Assembly (NCBI GenBank): GCA_014377705.1
Contig: JACMPC010000174.1
Location: 1 to 60,398 of the forward strand
Reading direction: 5' to 3'
Length of the DNA: 60,398 nucleotides
DNA from: Dermatophilaceae bacterium
Lineage (GTDB): Bacteria; Actinomycetota; Actinomycetes; Actinomycetales; Dermatophilaceae
The position numbers were made by a program, and so were the translations under genes. Below are positions 34,965 to 46,893 of this stretch, in pieces (within the stretch, counting starts at the first letter, position 1; each line of letters opens with the position of its first letter). The notes under the pieces were generated by a model, which was not told the DNA's origin, did no database searches, and saw only the letters and a program-made list of their open reading frames with translations.

Positions 34965-36265
34965 GTCACGTCATGAACCTCCTGATCAAGGGAGCCGACC
35001 TGGTCGGCGCCGGCCGGCAGGACCTGCTGATCTCCGGCGGCCTGATCGCCGAGATCGGGACGCTGGACGCCGGCCCCGCCGGCGTCGACCAGACCATCGA
35101 GGCAGACGGTCTCATCGCGTTGCCTGGCCTGGTCGACCTGCACACCCACCTGCGTGAGCCGGGTCGTGAGGATGCCGAGACGATCGCCAGCGGTTCGGCT
35201 GCCGCCGCGATCGGCGGTTTCACCGCGATCCTGGCCATGGCCAACACGACTCCGGTCACGGACACGGCCGAGGCCGCTGAGCGGGTGCTCGACCTCGGCC
35301 GGCTGGCCGGTCTGGTCGATGTTCAGCCGGTCGGCGCGGTTACCAAGGGCCTGGCCGGCGAGGAGCTTGCCGAGCTGGGGCTGATGGCTCATTCGCGGGC
35401 GAACGTGCGCGTCTTCTCCGACGACGGCCACTGTGTGGCTGACGCGCGGGTGATGCGCCGGGTGCTGGAGTACGTGAGGGCCTTTGACGGCGTGGTGTCC
35501 CAGCACGCCCAGGACCCCAAGCTGGCAGACGGCCGCGCCTGCTGCCACGAGGGCGAGCTGTCCGGGCGCCTGGGGCTGCCGGGCTGGCCCGGGATCGCCG
35601 AGGAGATCATCGTCGCCCGCGACGTGATGCTGGCCCGGCATACCGGCTCGCGGGTGCACGTCGCGCACGTGTCCACGGCGGGGTCGGTCGAGGTGATCCG
35701 CTGGGCGAAGGCCCAGGGCATCGCCGTCACCGCCGAGGTCACCCCGCACCACCTCATGCTGACCACCGACCTCGTCACCGGCTACGACCCGACCTTCAAG
35801 GTCAACCCGCCGCTGCGCCCGATCGAGGACGTCGAGGCGCTGCGGGCCGCCCTGGCCGATGGCACGATCGACATCGTCGCGACCGACCACGCGCCGCACG
35901 CCCGCCACGACAAGGAGCACGCCTTCATCGACGCGTCCCCCGGGATGCTGGGTCTGGAGACGGCGCTGTCGGTCGTCAGCGATGTCATGGTCGGCTCCGG
36001 GCTGCTCGACTGGGCCGGGGTGGCGCAGGTGATGTCCGTGCGTCCCGCCCGGATCGCAGGTCTGTCCGGTCATGGCCGGCCGATCGCGGTGGGGGAGCCG
36101 GCCAACCTCACCCTGATCGACCCGGCGGCCACCGTCACCGTCGACCGGGAGGCGTCGGTGTCGTTGTCCCGCAACAACCCCTGGCACGGCCGCCGGCTCA
36201 CCGGCGCGGTTCAGGCCACGGTCCTGCGCGGAGTTCCCACCGTCCTGAAGGGAGCGCTGGCTTGA
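34961..36265 (+). CDS. pyrC: Dihydroorotase (type I)
   Basis: A 434-aa zinc-dependent dihydroorotase of the amidohydrolase fold. Metal ligands H61 and H63 are in [10 protein letters not shown] and the catalytic Asp lies in the late ATDHAPHA motif. The middle [10 protein letters not shown] segment holds another metal His. Length and motif order are those of the monofunctional type I enzymes found in pyr operons. It overlaps pyrB (ATGA) and the PH-like gene (TTGA). Confidence 0.96.
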   Translation: MSHVMNLLIKGADLVGAGRQDLLISGGLIAEIGTLDAGPAGVDQTIEADGLIALPGLVDLHTHLREPGREDAETIASGSAAAAIGGFTAILAMANTTPVTDTAEAAERVLDLGRLAGLVDVQPVGAVTKGLAGEELAELGLMAHSRANVRVFSDDGHCVADARVMRRVLEYVRAFDGVVSQHAQDPKLADGRACCHEGELSGRLGLPGWPGIAEEIIVARDVMLARHTGSRVHVAHVSTAGSVEVIRWAKAQGIAVTAEVTPHHLMLTTDLVTGYDPTFKVNPPLRPIEDVEALRAALADGTIDIVATDHAPHARHDKEHAFIDASPGMLGLETALSVVSDVMVGSGLLDWAGVAQVMSVRPARIAGLSGHGRPIAVGEPANLTLIDPAATVTVDREASVSLSRNNPWHGRRLTGAVQATVLRGVPTVLKGALA

Positions 36266-36681
36266 CCGGGGCGCTGACCCTCGCCTGGGTCGAGGGCACC
36301 TACCTCGGCACCACCACCGCTCTCTCCCGCCATGAGCATGTCGCCGTGGCGGGCCTGGGGGAGCGCGGGCGGGCAACCATGGTGGTGGACGACCGCACGA
36401 TGCGCTGGGAACGACAAGGTTCCGATGTGTTTCGGGTTGCGGGCTCGCGTCTGCTGGGGGTGGGGATGGAAGGCAGCCTGGTCGAGACGCTCCTTGGCCG
36501 CGCGAAGAAGGTCCGGGTCGAGTGGACCACCGACCACACCGACCACACCGACCACAACGTGACCCGCTTCCAGCCGCGCGCCAGGGCGGACTCCGCAGCC
36601 CTGGTCTCAGCGGTGCAGCGGTTGATGGAGTTCGGACCCGCCACCGATGACTCGCCCACCACCCCGGACGGACCCCTGTGA
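36262..36681 (+). CDS. PH-like domain protein between pyrC and carA
   Basis: A 139-aa protein starting at TTG 36262 and overlapping carA by 4 nt. Beta-rich segments ([35 protein letters not shown]) resemble the small PH-like proteins encoded at this position in many actinobacteria (for example Rv1382 in M. tuberculosis). Those relatives often have an N-terminal membrane helix; none is visible here, so this version looks soluble or shortened. An HTDHTDH stretch comes from a 9-bp tandem repeat. Function unknown; the coupling suggests a link to carbamoyl phosphate or pyrimidine synthesis. Confidence 0.75.
   Translation: MTGALTLAWVEGTYLGTTTALSRHEHVAVAGLGERGRATMVVDDRTMRWERQGSDVFRVAGSRLLGVGMEGSLVETLLGRAKKVRVEWTTDHTDHTDHNVTRFQPRARADSAALVSAVQRLMEFGPATDDSPTTPDGPL
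36532..36558 (+). repeat. 9-bp tandem repeat in the PH-like gene
   Basis: Three copies of GACCACACC (36532-36540, 36541-36549, and GACCACAAC at 36550-36558) encode DHTDHTDHN. The unit is three codons, so copy changes keep the frame. Confidence 0.9.
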
Positions 36682-37894
36682 ACCCCTCCCTGCCAGTAAC
36701 TGCAGAAACTGCAGCATCCACCCCGTCCGCACCTTCTCCGCAGCCGACGGGCGACCTCACGTTCAGGCATCGGGGGCCCGCGATCCTGGTCCTCGAGGAT
36801 GGTCGCGCCTTTCGGGGCGACGTCTACGGTGCGGTCGGCCAGACCGTCGGCGAAGCCGTCTTCTCGACCGGGATGAGCGGCTACCAGGAGACGTTGACCG
36901 ACCCGAGCTATCACCGCCAGGTGATCGTGATGACCGCGCCGCACATCGGCAACACCGGAGTCAATGACGAGGACAGCGAGTCTGCCCGCATCTGGGCCGC
37001 GGGCTACGTCGTGCGCGACCCCGCGATCCGGCCGTCGAGCTGGCGCGCCCGACGTTCCCTGGAGGCCGAGCTGGCCGGTGCGGGCGTCGTGGGTATAAGT
37101 GGCATCGACACCCGCGCCCTGACCCGGCACCTGCGCGAACGCGGCGCGATGCGGGTCGGCATCTTCTCCGGCACGCTCGTGGCCGAGTCACCGGACTCAC
37201 TGCTGGAGCGCGTCCTGTCAGCGCCCCAGATGAGCGGCGCCGCGCTAGCCGGCGAGGTCACTACGGCGCGCTCGTATGTCGTGCCGGCAGTGGGGCGGAA
37301 GCGGTACACCGTGGCAGCGCTGGACCTGGGCATCAAGGCCCGGACCCCGGCGCACCTGGCCGAGCGAGGGATCGAGGTCCATGTGCTGCCTGCCACGTCC
37401 ACCTTCGCGGACATCCAGGCGGTCGGCGCCGACGGCGTCTTCTTCTCCAACGGTCCCGGGGACCCGGCCACCGCCGACCACGAGGTCGCCCTGCTGCGTG
37501 AGGTCCTCACCGCGCGGATGCCGTTCTTCGGGATCTGCTTCGGCAACCAGCTCCTCGGCCGGGCGCTCGGCTTCGGCACCTACAAGCTCAAGTACGGCCA
37601 CCGCGGCATCAACCAGCCGGTGCTGGACCGGCGTACCGGCACCGTGGAGGTCACGGCACAGAACCACGGCTTCGCCGTCGACGCTCCGCTGGAGGGCGAG
37701 ACCGACACGGCATACGGCCGGGTCCGGGTCTCCCACATCGGGCTCAACGACAACGTGGTCGAAGGGCTGGAATGTGTTGACATTCCTGCCTTCTCGGTTC
37801 AGTACCACCCTGAGGCCGCCGCCGGCCCGCATGACTCCGAACACCTCTTCGACCGGTTCGTCGAGCTCATGTCAACTGCCAAAGGTCGTCCCTG

Positions 37895-37895
<1 letters not shown>
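36678..37895 (+). CDS. carA: Carbamoyl-phosphate synthase small subunit
   Basis: A 405-aa glutaminase subunit that passes ammonia to CarB. The N-terminal CPSase_sm_chain domain (about 30-170, with [17 protein letters not shown]) precedes a class I amidotransferase with nucleophile C287 ([12 protein letters not shown]) and the His/Glu of [12 protein letters not shown]. Residues 1-30 are a Thr/Ser/Pro-rich extension. It starts at GTG 36678 overlapping the PH-like stop, and its stop shares a base with the carB ATG (TGATG). Confidence 0.96.
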
Positions 37896-41208
<3,313 letters not shown>

Positions 41209-41212
<4 letters not shown>

Positions 41213-42114
41213 ACCCGGAGCCCCAGGAGCGCACCCCCCAGGTGACGGGCGAGCTGATCGCCAACCGCCGGGTCGGCGACTACCACCACCTGACTTTCGC
41301 GGCGCCCGGTGTGGTTGAGCGGGCCAGACCGGGTCAGTTCGTCGCGCTGGCGGTCGGTGGCGACACCTCGGCCAACCTGCTGCGCCGCTGTTTCTCGATC
41401 TACCGGGCTGAGGGCGGCACGGTGGACGTTGTCATCGCCGCACGCGGGCCGGGCACCCGGTGGCTGACCGACCTGAGCGCCCGCGATGAGGTCAACATCA
41501 TCGGCCCGCTCGGGCGAGGCTTTCCGTTGCCCGCCGAGCCGGTGGCCTGTGTTCTGGTGGGCGGCGGCTACGGCAGCGCCCCGCTGTTCTGGCTGGCGGC
41601 CACGCTCCGGCAGCGCGGTTGCCACGTGGAGATGGTCCTCGGCGCGGCTACCCGGGACCGGCTCTTCGGTGTGGCGGAGGCACGTCGTTGCGCCGATGGG
41701 TTGATGGTGACCACTGACGACGGCTCGGAGGGTGTGCCGGGCTGGGTCTCCGATGTCCTGCCCGCCGTCATCGACCGAAGCAGTGCCGAGATCGTGTACG
41801 GCTGCGGGCCGATGGCAATGCTCAGGTCCGTCACCGAGGTGGCCGCGGCCCACGGCGCCGTCGCCCAGGTAGCGGTCGAGGAGTCCATGGCCTGTGGCAT
41901 CGGCGTCTGCATGACCTGCGTGATGCCGGTGACCGGAGACGACGGGGTGACCAGGATGGTCCGTTGCTGCGTTGACGGCCCCGTCTTCCGCGGCGACCGG
42001 ATTCGCTGGGAGGCGTTCGACCATGGGTGGTGCCGGGTTCCGCAAGACGCCCACGGCGCGATCACGAAGTCAGACGCCTCCGGCGCGGTCACGAAGCAGG
42101 GTGGAGCACAGTGA
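41209..42114 (+). CDS. pyrK: Dihydroorotate dehydrogenase electron-transfer subunit
   Basis: A 301-aa iron-sulfur flavoprotein that hands electrons from PyrD to NAD in class 1B dihydroorotate dehydrogenases. The FAD-binding strand is [12 protein letters not shown] (about residue 58-69), the NAD domain has [16 protein letters not shown], and the [2Fe-2S] cysteines are C229, C234, C237 and C253 or C254. The C-terminal 20 residues contain an imperfect repeat ([13 protein letters not shown]). It is coupled to carB and pyrD by GTGA overlaps, and its end lies in a 9-bp repeat array. Confidence 0.95.
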
Positions 42115-42172
42115 GCACAGTGAGCACAGTGAGCACAGGTCGCACAGGTGGCACAGTGAGCACAGCGAGCGC
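42101..42172 (+). repeat. 9-bp tandem repeat at the pyrK/pyrD junction
   Basis: Eight degenerate copies of AGTGAGCAC run from 42101 to 42172, covering the last codons of pyrK, the stop codon and the first codons of pyrD. Four copies (GTG at 42111, 42120, 42129, 42156) have an in-frame GTG for pyrD. Repeat length is a whole number of codons. Confidence 0.9.
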
Positions 42173-43145
42173 CGGTGCCATGATCGACATGAGTGTCGAC
42201 CTGGCCGGGATGCGGCTGCCCAACCCGCTGATGACGGCCTCTGGCTGCGCGGCGAACGGCCGGGAGCTGCACCGGTTCTTCGACATCGCGCAGCTGGGCG
42301 CGTTCGTCACCAAGACCGTGATGGCGGATCCCCGATCGGGGCGCGGCACCCCGCGGATGGCCGAGACGCCCAGCGGGATGCTGAACTCGATCGGCCTGCA
42401 GGGACCGGGGATCAGAGACTTCGCCGCCGGCGACCTGGTCTGGCTCGAGTCGGTCGGGGCGCGAGTCCTCGTCTCCATCGCCGGGAACACCGCCGACGAG
42501 TATGCCGACGTGGCCGCAGCCCTGTGCCAGTCGCCGGCCTTCGACGCCGTCGTCGGCGTCGAGGTCAACATCTCCTGCCCCAACGTGGCGAACCGGGGCC
42601 TGGTCTTCGCGTGTGACCCGCTCTCGTCAGCGAGGGTCATCGCGCTGGTGCGCGAGAAGGTCCCGCCCGACGTCCCCATCTTCGCCAAGCTCAGTCCCGA
42701 CGTGACCGACATCGTGGAGATCGCCGGCGCCTGCGTGAAGGCGGGCGCGGATGGGCTGACCATGATCAACACCTTGCTGGCCATGGTGATCGACACCGAG
42801 CTGTTGCGCCCCCAGGTCGCCGGGGTGACCGGTGGGCTGTCCGGACCGGGCATCCGGCCGGTCGCGGTACGCGCCATCTGGCAGGTGCGGGCAGCAATGC
42901 TCGGGGGACGTATCCCCACCGTTCCGATCATCGGCGTCGGGGGAGTGCGGACCGGCGACGATGCTCTCCAGCTCGTCGCTGCCGGCGCGAGCGCGATCCA
43001 GGTCGGAACCGCGACGTTCAATGACCCGAACGCACCGATGCGGGTCAAACGGGAGCTGGCAGCGGCGTTGCAGGCCAGGGGATTCGCCCGGTTCAATGAT
43101 GTCGTGGGGATTGCGCACACACGACTGGACCGGAAGAGGCAGTGA
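42111..43145 (+). CDS. pyrD: Dihydroorotate dehydrogenase, class 1B catalytic subunit
   Basis: A 344-aa FMN-dependent dihydroorotate dehydrogenase if GTG 42111 is used. The catalytic base is cysteine (C156, NISCPNVANRG), which marks class 1; together with PyrK this is the NAD-linked class 1B enzyme, unlike the quinone-linked class 2 protein of M. tuberculosis. The late VGGVRTGDDALQL motif binds the FMN phosphate. The conserved protein begins near MSVDLAGMRLPNP (about residue 26), so the repeat-encoded N-terminus ([14 protein letters not shown]) is extra. In-frame GTG or ATG codons at 42120, 42129, 42156 and 42180 are alternatives. Confidence 0.94.
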   Translation: MSTVSTVSTGRTGGTVSTASAGAMIDMSVDLAGMRLPNPLMTASGCAANGRELHRFFDIAQLGAFVTKTVMADPRSGRGTPRMAETPSGMLNSIGLQGPGIRDFAAGDLVWLESVGARVLVSIAGNTADEYADVAAALCQSPAFDAVVGVEVNISCPNVANRGLVFACDPLSSARVIALVREKVPPDVPIFAKLSPDVTDIVEIAGACVKAGADGLTMINTLLAMVIDTELLRPQVAGVTGGLSGPGIRPVAVRAIWQVRAAMLGGRIPTVPIIGVGGVRTGDDALQLVAAGASAIQVGTATFNDPNAPMRVKRELAAALQARGFARFNDVVGIAHTRLDRKRQ

Positions 43146-43240
43146 CATAGGTAGTGACATGAGTGCTGACATGAGTAGCGACAGCGGCATTGACAGAAGG
43201 GCTGACCCGAGGATGACCCGAGGATGACCCGAGGATGACC
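43141..43240 (+). repeat. 12-bp then 11-bp tandem repeats between pyrD and pyrF
   Basis: Six degenerate 12-mers (43141, 43153, 43165, 43177, 43189, 43201; core TGACATGAGT to TGACCCGAGG) lead into two exact 11-mers ATGACCCGAGG (43213, 43224), and a third, truncated copy begins at the pyrF ATG (43235). The repeats fill the whole gap. Confidence 0.92.
43159..43227 (+). other. Possible 22-codon relay ORF upstream of pyrF
   Basis: ATG 43159 opens a 22-codon frame (ends MTRG, TGA 43225-43227). Its stop overlaps an ATG at 43224 that starts a four-codon frame MTRG, whose stop (43236-43238) overlaps the pyrF ATG at 43235. Upstream, GTG 43154 opens a two-codon frame that ends on the ATG at 43159. These look like stepping stones for terminating ribosomes; a stable product is unlikely. 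Confidence 0.4.
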
Positions 43241-44113
43241 CCAGGCGCACCTCCCACCGCCACCCGGTCCTTCGGCGTCAGGCTTCGGGTCGCCATGGAC
43301 GGCCTGGGCCCGCTCTGTGCCGGCATCGATCCTCATCCGGCGCTGCTGGCTCACTGGGGCCTGGACGACACGGCCCAGGGCCTGGAGGCGTTTGCGATGA
43401 CCTGCGTCGAGGCCTTCGCCGGCACGGTGGCGATCGTCAAGCCGCAGTCGGCCTTCTTCGAGCGCTTCGGCTCTGCTGGCGTGGCGGTGCTCGAGCGCAC
43501 CCTGGCCGGCCTCCGTGAGGCAGGCACGCTGTCCCTGCTCGACGTCAAGCGGGGCGACATCGGCTCGACCATGACGGCGTACGCGCAGGCATATCTCGGG
43601 CCAGAGAGCACGCTGCGTGCTGACGCCATCACGGTCAGCCCGTTCCTCGGCTTCGAGTCCCTTCGTCCGGCACTGGATCTCGCAAACCAGAGCGGGCGTG
43701 GCGTGTTCGTCCTGGCGCTGACCTCGAACCCTGATGGCGCCCAGGTCCAGCACGCGATCAGGCAGGGCCGCACCGTGGCCGGCAGCGTCGCGGACGGCGT
43801 CACGCGGGAGAACCTGCGCGACCGTGAAACCGGGGTGCTCGGTAGCGTGGGCATGGTGGTCGGGGCCACCGTCGGCGATGCGGTCCGCCGTCTCGGACTT
43901 GACCTGTCTGCGGCCAACGCGCCCCTGCTCGCACCCGGGGTGGGAGCCCAGGGCGCGACCGCTGAAAACCTCCGCACGGTGTTCGGCGCGGCTCTGGGGA
44001 ATGTCCTTGGCAGCAGCAGCCGTGAGATCCTCGGAGCTGGTCCTGACTGCGCCGCCCTGGAGGCAATGGCTCGGCATACAGCCCAGGAGCTGGCGAAGGT
44101 CTTGAACCCCTGA
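43235..44113 (+). CDS. pyrF: Orotidine 5'-phosphate decarboxylase
   Basis: A 292-aa OMP decarboxylase of the longer subfamily also found in mycobacteria; it makes UMP. The catalytic charged network DVKRGDI is at residues 103-109, the GIDPHPALL N-terminal motif binds the substrate, and GATVGDAVRRL and LAPGVGAQGAT complete the phosphate site. Only the ATG at 43235 of the three repeated ATGs is in frame, and an AGG from the preceding repeat copy could serve as ribosome binding site. It ends the pyr operon. Confidence 0.96.
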   Translation: MTPGAPPTATRSFGVRLRVAMDGLGPLCAGIDPHPALLAHWGLDDTAQGLEAFAMTCVEAFAGTVAIVKPQSAFFERFGSAGVAVLERTLAGLREAGTLSLLDVKRGDIGSTMTAYAQAYLGPESTLRADAITVSPFLGFESLRPALDLANQSGRGVFVLALTSNPDGAQVQHAIRQGRTVAGSVADGVTRENLRDRETGVLGSVGMVVGATVGDAVRRLGLDLSAANAPLLAPGVGAQGATAENLRTVFGAALGNVLGSSSREILGAGPDCAALEAMARHTAQELAKVLNP

Positions 44114-44123
44114 GGGCAGCAGG

Positions 44124-44153
44124 TTGCATGGCCCCGCCCGGACTCGCTAGGTT
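44124..44153 (+). promoter_or_regulatory. Putative promoter of mihF
   Basis: TTGCAT (44124-44129) and TAGGTT (44148-44153) are separated by 18 nt. A start near 44160 gives a leader of about 70 nt with GAGGAGAC ahead of GTG 44231. Confidence 0.45.
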
Positions 44154-44230
44154 CGGGCAGCAAGGTCTACCGGTCGTGTGGCCGGATGAGAATGGCTTGA
44201 TTCGATTTCGTAGGCATGAGGAGACTGACT

Positions 44231-44548
44231 GTGGCTCTACCCCAGCTCACCCCGGAGCAGCGTGCTGAGGCTCTCGCACAGTCGGCGGTCGCCCGCCGAG
44301 AGCGGGCGGCGGTCAAGAACCGGCTCAAGTACGCACAGGGATTGCTGTCCGAGGTGATCGCTGACGGCAAGATCAATGACATCGTCGGAAAGATGAAGGT
44401 CGCCGCGTTGCTGGAGTCGATGCCGGGTGTCGGACGGGTCCGGGCTCGCCAGATCATGGACGAGGTCGGCATCGCCGAGACCCGCCGCGTTCGGGGTCTG
44501 GGCAACAACCAGATTGCGGCGCTGATCGAGCGCTTCGAACAGGCCTGA
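44231..44548 (+). CDS. mihF: Actinobacterial integration host factor (mIHF)
   Basis: A 105-aa nucleoid-associated protein of the actinobacterial IHF family (Rv1388 type), unrelated to proteobacterial IHF. The typical start is MALPQLTPEQRAEAL, followed by a long basic helix (ARRERAAVKNRLK) and the H2TH-like DNA-binding part MPGVGRVRARQIMDEVGI. I selected GTG 44231 (7 nt after GAGGAGA) over ATG 44216, which would add five residues. It precedes gmk-rpoZ-coaBC-metK as in mycobacteria. Confidence 0.95.
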   Translation: MALPQLTPEQRAEALAQSAVARRERAAVKNRLKYAQGLLSEVIADGKINDIVGKMKVAALLESMPGVGRVRARQIMDEVGIAETRRVRGLGNNQIAALIERFEQA

Positions 44549-44554
44549 CCGGCA

Positions 44555-45136
44555 GTGGTGACCTGCTCCACCGGCGGGACATCGACGGGAAGCCGGCTGG
44601 TGGTCCTGGCCGGTCCCACCGCTGTGGGGAAGGGGACCGTTGCGGCCTATGTCCGTGACAACTTCCCTGAGGTGTGGCTGTCCGTCTCGATGACCACCCG
44701 GACTCCACGCCCGTGCGAGATCAACGGAGTTCATTACCATTTCATCGACGACGAGCAGTTCGAACGGATGCGCCAGGTGGGTGAGTTCCTGGAGTGGGCA
44801 GTCGTTCACGGGCGGGCCAAGTACGGCACGCCTCGGGCGCCGGTGCACGAGACGCTGGCCGCCGGGCGGATGGCGTTGCTGGAGATCGACCTGCAGGGTG
44901 CCCGCCAGGTGCGCGAGCAGATTCCGGACGCGCTGTTCGTCTTCCTTGCCCCTCCGAGCTGGGACGAGCTGGTCCGCCGGCTCGTCGGCCGCGGCACCGA
45001 GTCCGAGGATGAGAGAGACACTAGACTCGACACCGCCCGGCACGAGCTGGCGGCTCAGCCGGAGTTCGATGTCACCATCGTCAACGACAATGTTCAGCGG
45101 GCGAGTGAAGAACTCGTATCATTGATACGGGCGTGA
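44555..45136 (+). CDS. gmk: Guanylate kinase
   Basis: A 193-aa guanylate kinase (GMP to GDP). Walker A GPTAVGKG is at residues 20-27, followed by the GMP-binding SVSMTTRTPRP and GVHYHFIDDEQF motifs and EIDLQGARQV. The start is GTG 44555 or the adjacent GTG 44558, 6 nt after mihF. Length is normal. Confidence 0.96.
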   Translation: MVTCSTGGTSTGSRLVVLAGPTAVGKGTVAAYVRDNFPEVWLSVSMTTRTPRPCEINGVHYHFIDDEQFERMRQVGEFLEWAVVHGRAKYGTPRAPVHETLAAGRMALLEIDLQGARQVREQIPDALFVFLAPPSWDELVRRLVGRGTESEDERDTRLDTARHELAAQPEFDVTIVNDNVQRASEELVSLIRA

Positions 45137-45196
45137 AGCATTTTCGCGCGCCACAAACCGTTGCACTCATGTTTCACCAACGAATCGAGATTGACA

Positions 45197-45460
45197 GTGT
45201 CTGGAACGCAGGCTGCCCCCGAGGGCATCACCAACCCTCCGATAGACGACCTGCTCAAGGTGGCGGACTCCAAGTACGCCCTGGTCATCTACTCGGCCAA
45301 ACGCGCTCGTCAGATCAACGCCTACTACTCTCAGCTCTCCGAGGGCCTGCTCGAGTACGTCGGCCCGCTCGTGGAGACCAAGGTCAACGAGAAGCCGATG
45401 TCCATCGCCCTTCGTGAGATCAACGAGGGTCTGCTGACCTCTCAGCCCACCGAGGGCTGA
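45197..45460 (+). CDS. rpoZ: RNA polymerase omega subunit
   Basis: An 87-aa omega subunit that helps assemble RNA polymerase. The core [20 protein letters not shown] and [15 protein letters not shown] is the typical actinobacterial sequence, ending [15 protein letters not shown]. The start is set at GTG 45197 ([10 protein letters not shown]); an upstream TTG at 45161 in the same frame would add 12 residues. The ribosome binding site is weak. Confidence 0.93.
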   Translation: MSGTQAAPEGITNPPIDDLLKVADSKYALVIYSAKRARQINAYYSQLSEGLLEYVGPLVETKVNEKPMSIALREINEGLLTSQPTEG

Positions 45461-45482
45461 GCGAGTCCGCTGAAAGGCCAGG

Positions 45483-46850
45483 GTGCTCGCGGGTGACACC
45501 ATGACAGGCGCGGCGACAGGCAAGCGGGTGATCCTCGGGGTCAGCGGCGGGATCGCCGCCTACAAGGCCTGCTCTCTGCTGCGACTTTTCACCGAGAGCG
45601 GGTATGACGTGACCGTCGTCCCCACGGCGGCCGCACTCAAGTTCGTCGGAGCACCCACCTGGGCTGCGCTGTCAGGCAAGCCCGTCTCAGCCGAGGTCTG
45701 GACCGACGTCCACGAGGTGCCGCACGTTCGCCTGGGTCGCCATGCCGACCTCGTCGTCGTGTCGCCGGCCACCGCAGACCTGATCGCCAGGGCCGCCCAC
45801 GGGCTGGCCGACGACCTGCTGACCAACATCCTGCTCACCGCCCGATGTCCGGTGGTGCTCGCGCCAGCGATGCACACCGAGATGTGGCAGCACCCGGCCA
45901 CCGTGGCCAATGTCGCCACGCTGCGCCACCGCGGTGTGCACGTCATCGACCCGGCCTCAGGCCGCCTCACCGGCACCGACACCGGCCCCGGTCGCCTCCC
46001 CGATCCCGAAGAGATCTACGCCGTATGCCGTGACCTCCTGTCTGCCTCTACCCCCGCGTCTTCCTGCCCCGAGACCACCGATTCAGGGTCGGAATCGACC
46101 CGCAACGGTGGTCTGAAGGCAACAAGCGCGGAGGGGGGGGCGGGGACGGGGACGGGGATGGCTGGGCTACGGGTTGTGGTGAGTGCGGGGGGTACTCGGG
46201 AGCCGTTGGATCCGGTGCGGTTCTTGGGGAACCGGTCTTCGGGCAAGCAGGGTTACGCGGTGGCTGCGGTGGCAGCGGGCCGCGGAGCGGAGGTGATCCT
46301 GGTCTCGGCCAACGTGGCGCTTCCGGTCCCCGACGGCGTGCGGCTGGTGCCGGTCCAGACCGCCATGGAGCTCGGTGAGGCGGTGGCCAAGGCGGCGCAG
46401 GACTGCGATGTCGTGGTGATGGCGGCCGCCGTGGCGGACTTCCGGCCGGCCCGCTACGCCGAGGTCAAGATCAAGAAGACACACGGCAGCCCGGCAGACC
46501 AGTCGGCCCCCACGATCGAGCTGGTCCGCAACCCCGACGTGCTGGTGGGGCTGGTGCGGGACAGGGGCTCCGTCAGGTCTCCGGTGATCGTGGGCTTCGC
46601 GGCCGAGACCGGCGATGGCGGGCACAGCGTTCTTGACCTGGCACGCGACAAGTTCAGGCGCAAGGGCTGTGATGTGCTTGTCGCCAACGAGGTCGGCGTC
46701 GACAAGACCTTCGGGCAGGACACGACGACCGTTCACATCCTGCGGCGCGGCGTGGACGCTGTCACCCAGGTGGGCCCGGCGTCCAAGGAGACCGTGGCCG
46801 CCACGCTATGGGACGTCATACAGGATCTCCTGTCCTCGGATAGTCTCTGA
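45483..46850 (+). CDS. coaBC: Bifunctional phosphopantothenoylcysteine decarboxylase / phosphopantothenate-cysteine ligase
   Basis: A 455-aa two-domain CoA biosynthesis enzyme. The CoaC flavoprotein half (about 1-185) has [11 protein letters not shown] and the active-site PAMHTEMW. The CoaB ligase half (about 225-455) has [20 protein letters not shown] and the VANEVG motif. The domains are joined by a long Ser/Thr/Gly linker (about 188-224) encoded by a G-rich tract. The ligase start (about 46158-46240) uses codons unlike the flanking gene, which favours ttg, act, agt and ggg. GTG 45483 or ATG 45501 may be the start. Confidence 0.94.
   Translation: MLAGDTMTGAATGKRVILGVSGGIAAYKACSLLRLFTESGYDVTVVPTAAALKFVGAPTWAALSGKPVSAEVWTDVHEVPHVRLGRHADLVVVSPATADLIARAAHGLADDLLTNILLTARCPVVLAPAMHTEMWQHPATVANVATLRHRGVHVIDPASGRLTGTDTGPGRLPDPEEIYAVCRDLLSASTPASSCPETTDSGSESTRNGGLKATSAEGGAGTGTGMAGLRVVVSAGGTREPLDPVRFLGNRSSGKQGYAVAAVAAGRGAEVILVSANVALPVPDGVRLVPVQTAMELGEAVAKAAQDCDVVVMAAAVADFRPARYAEVKIKKTHGSPADQSAPTIELVRNPDVLVGLVRDRGSVRSPVIVGFAAETGDGGHSVLDLARDKFRRKGCDVLVANEVGVDKTFGQDTTTVHILRRGVDAVTQVGPASKETVAATLWDVIQDLLSSDSL
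46133..46157 (+). repeat. G-quadruplex-like tract in coaBC
   Basis: G8-C-G4-AC-G4-AC-G4 on the coding strand, with loops of 1-2 nt. It lies in the inter-domain linker and includes a homopolymer of eight G. Confidence 0.85.
46841..46846 (+). promoter_or_regulatory. Putative -10 box of metK
   Basis: TAGTCT overlaps the end of coaBC, about 47 nt before the metK GTG. The leader has a good ribosome binding site (AAGGAG, 46881-46886). No SAM riboswitch was seen. Confidence 0.35.
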
Positions 46851-46893
46851 CGCACTCGACAGTCAGCAGCCGCTGCAACCAAGGAGCATCCAC

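Noticed and set aside
34760-36760. A 666-aa minus-strand open frame over pyrC
   Set aside because: It is a shadow of pyrC and the PH-like gene, with no domain or ribosome binding site.
46133-46140. Frameshift in coaBC at the run of eight G
   Set aside because: The frame continues through both domains with all motifs in the same phase, so no frameshift is present in this copy.
46851-46893. SAM riboswitch upstream of metK
   Set aside because: The gap is only 43 nt, too short for any known SAM aptamer, and has no conserved core.
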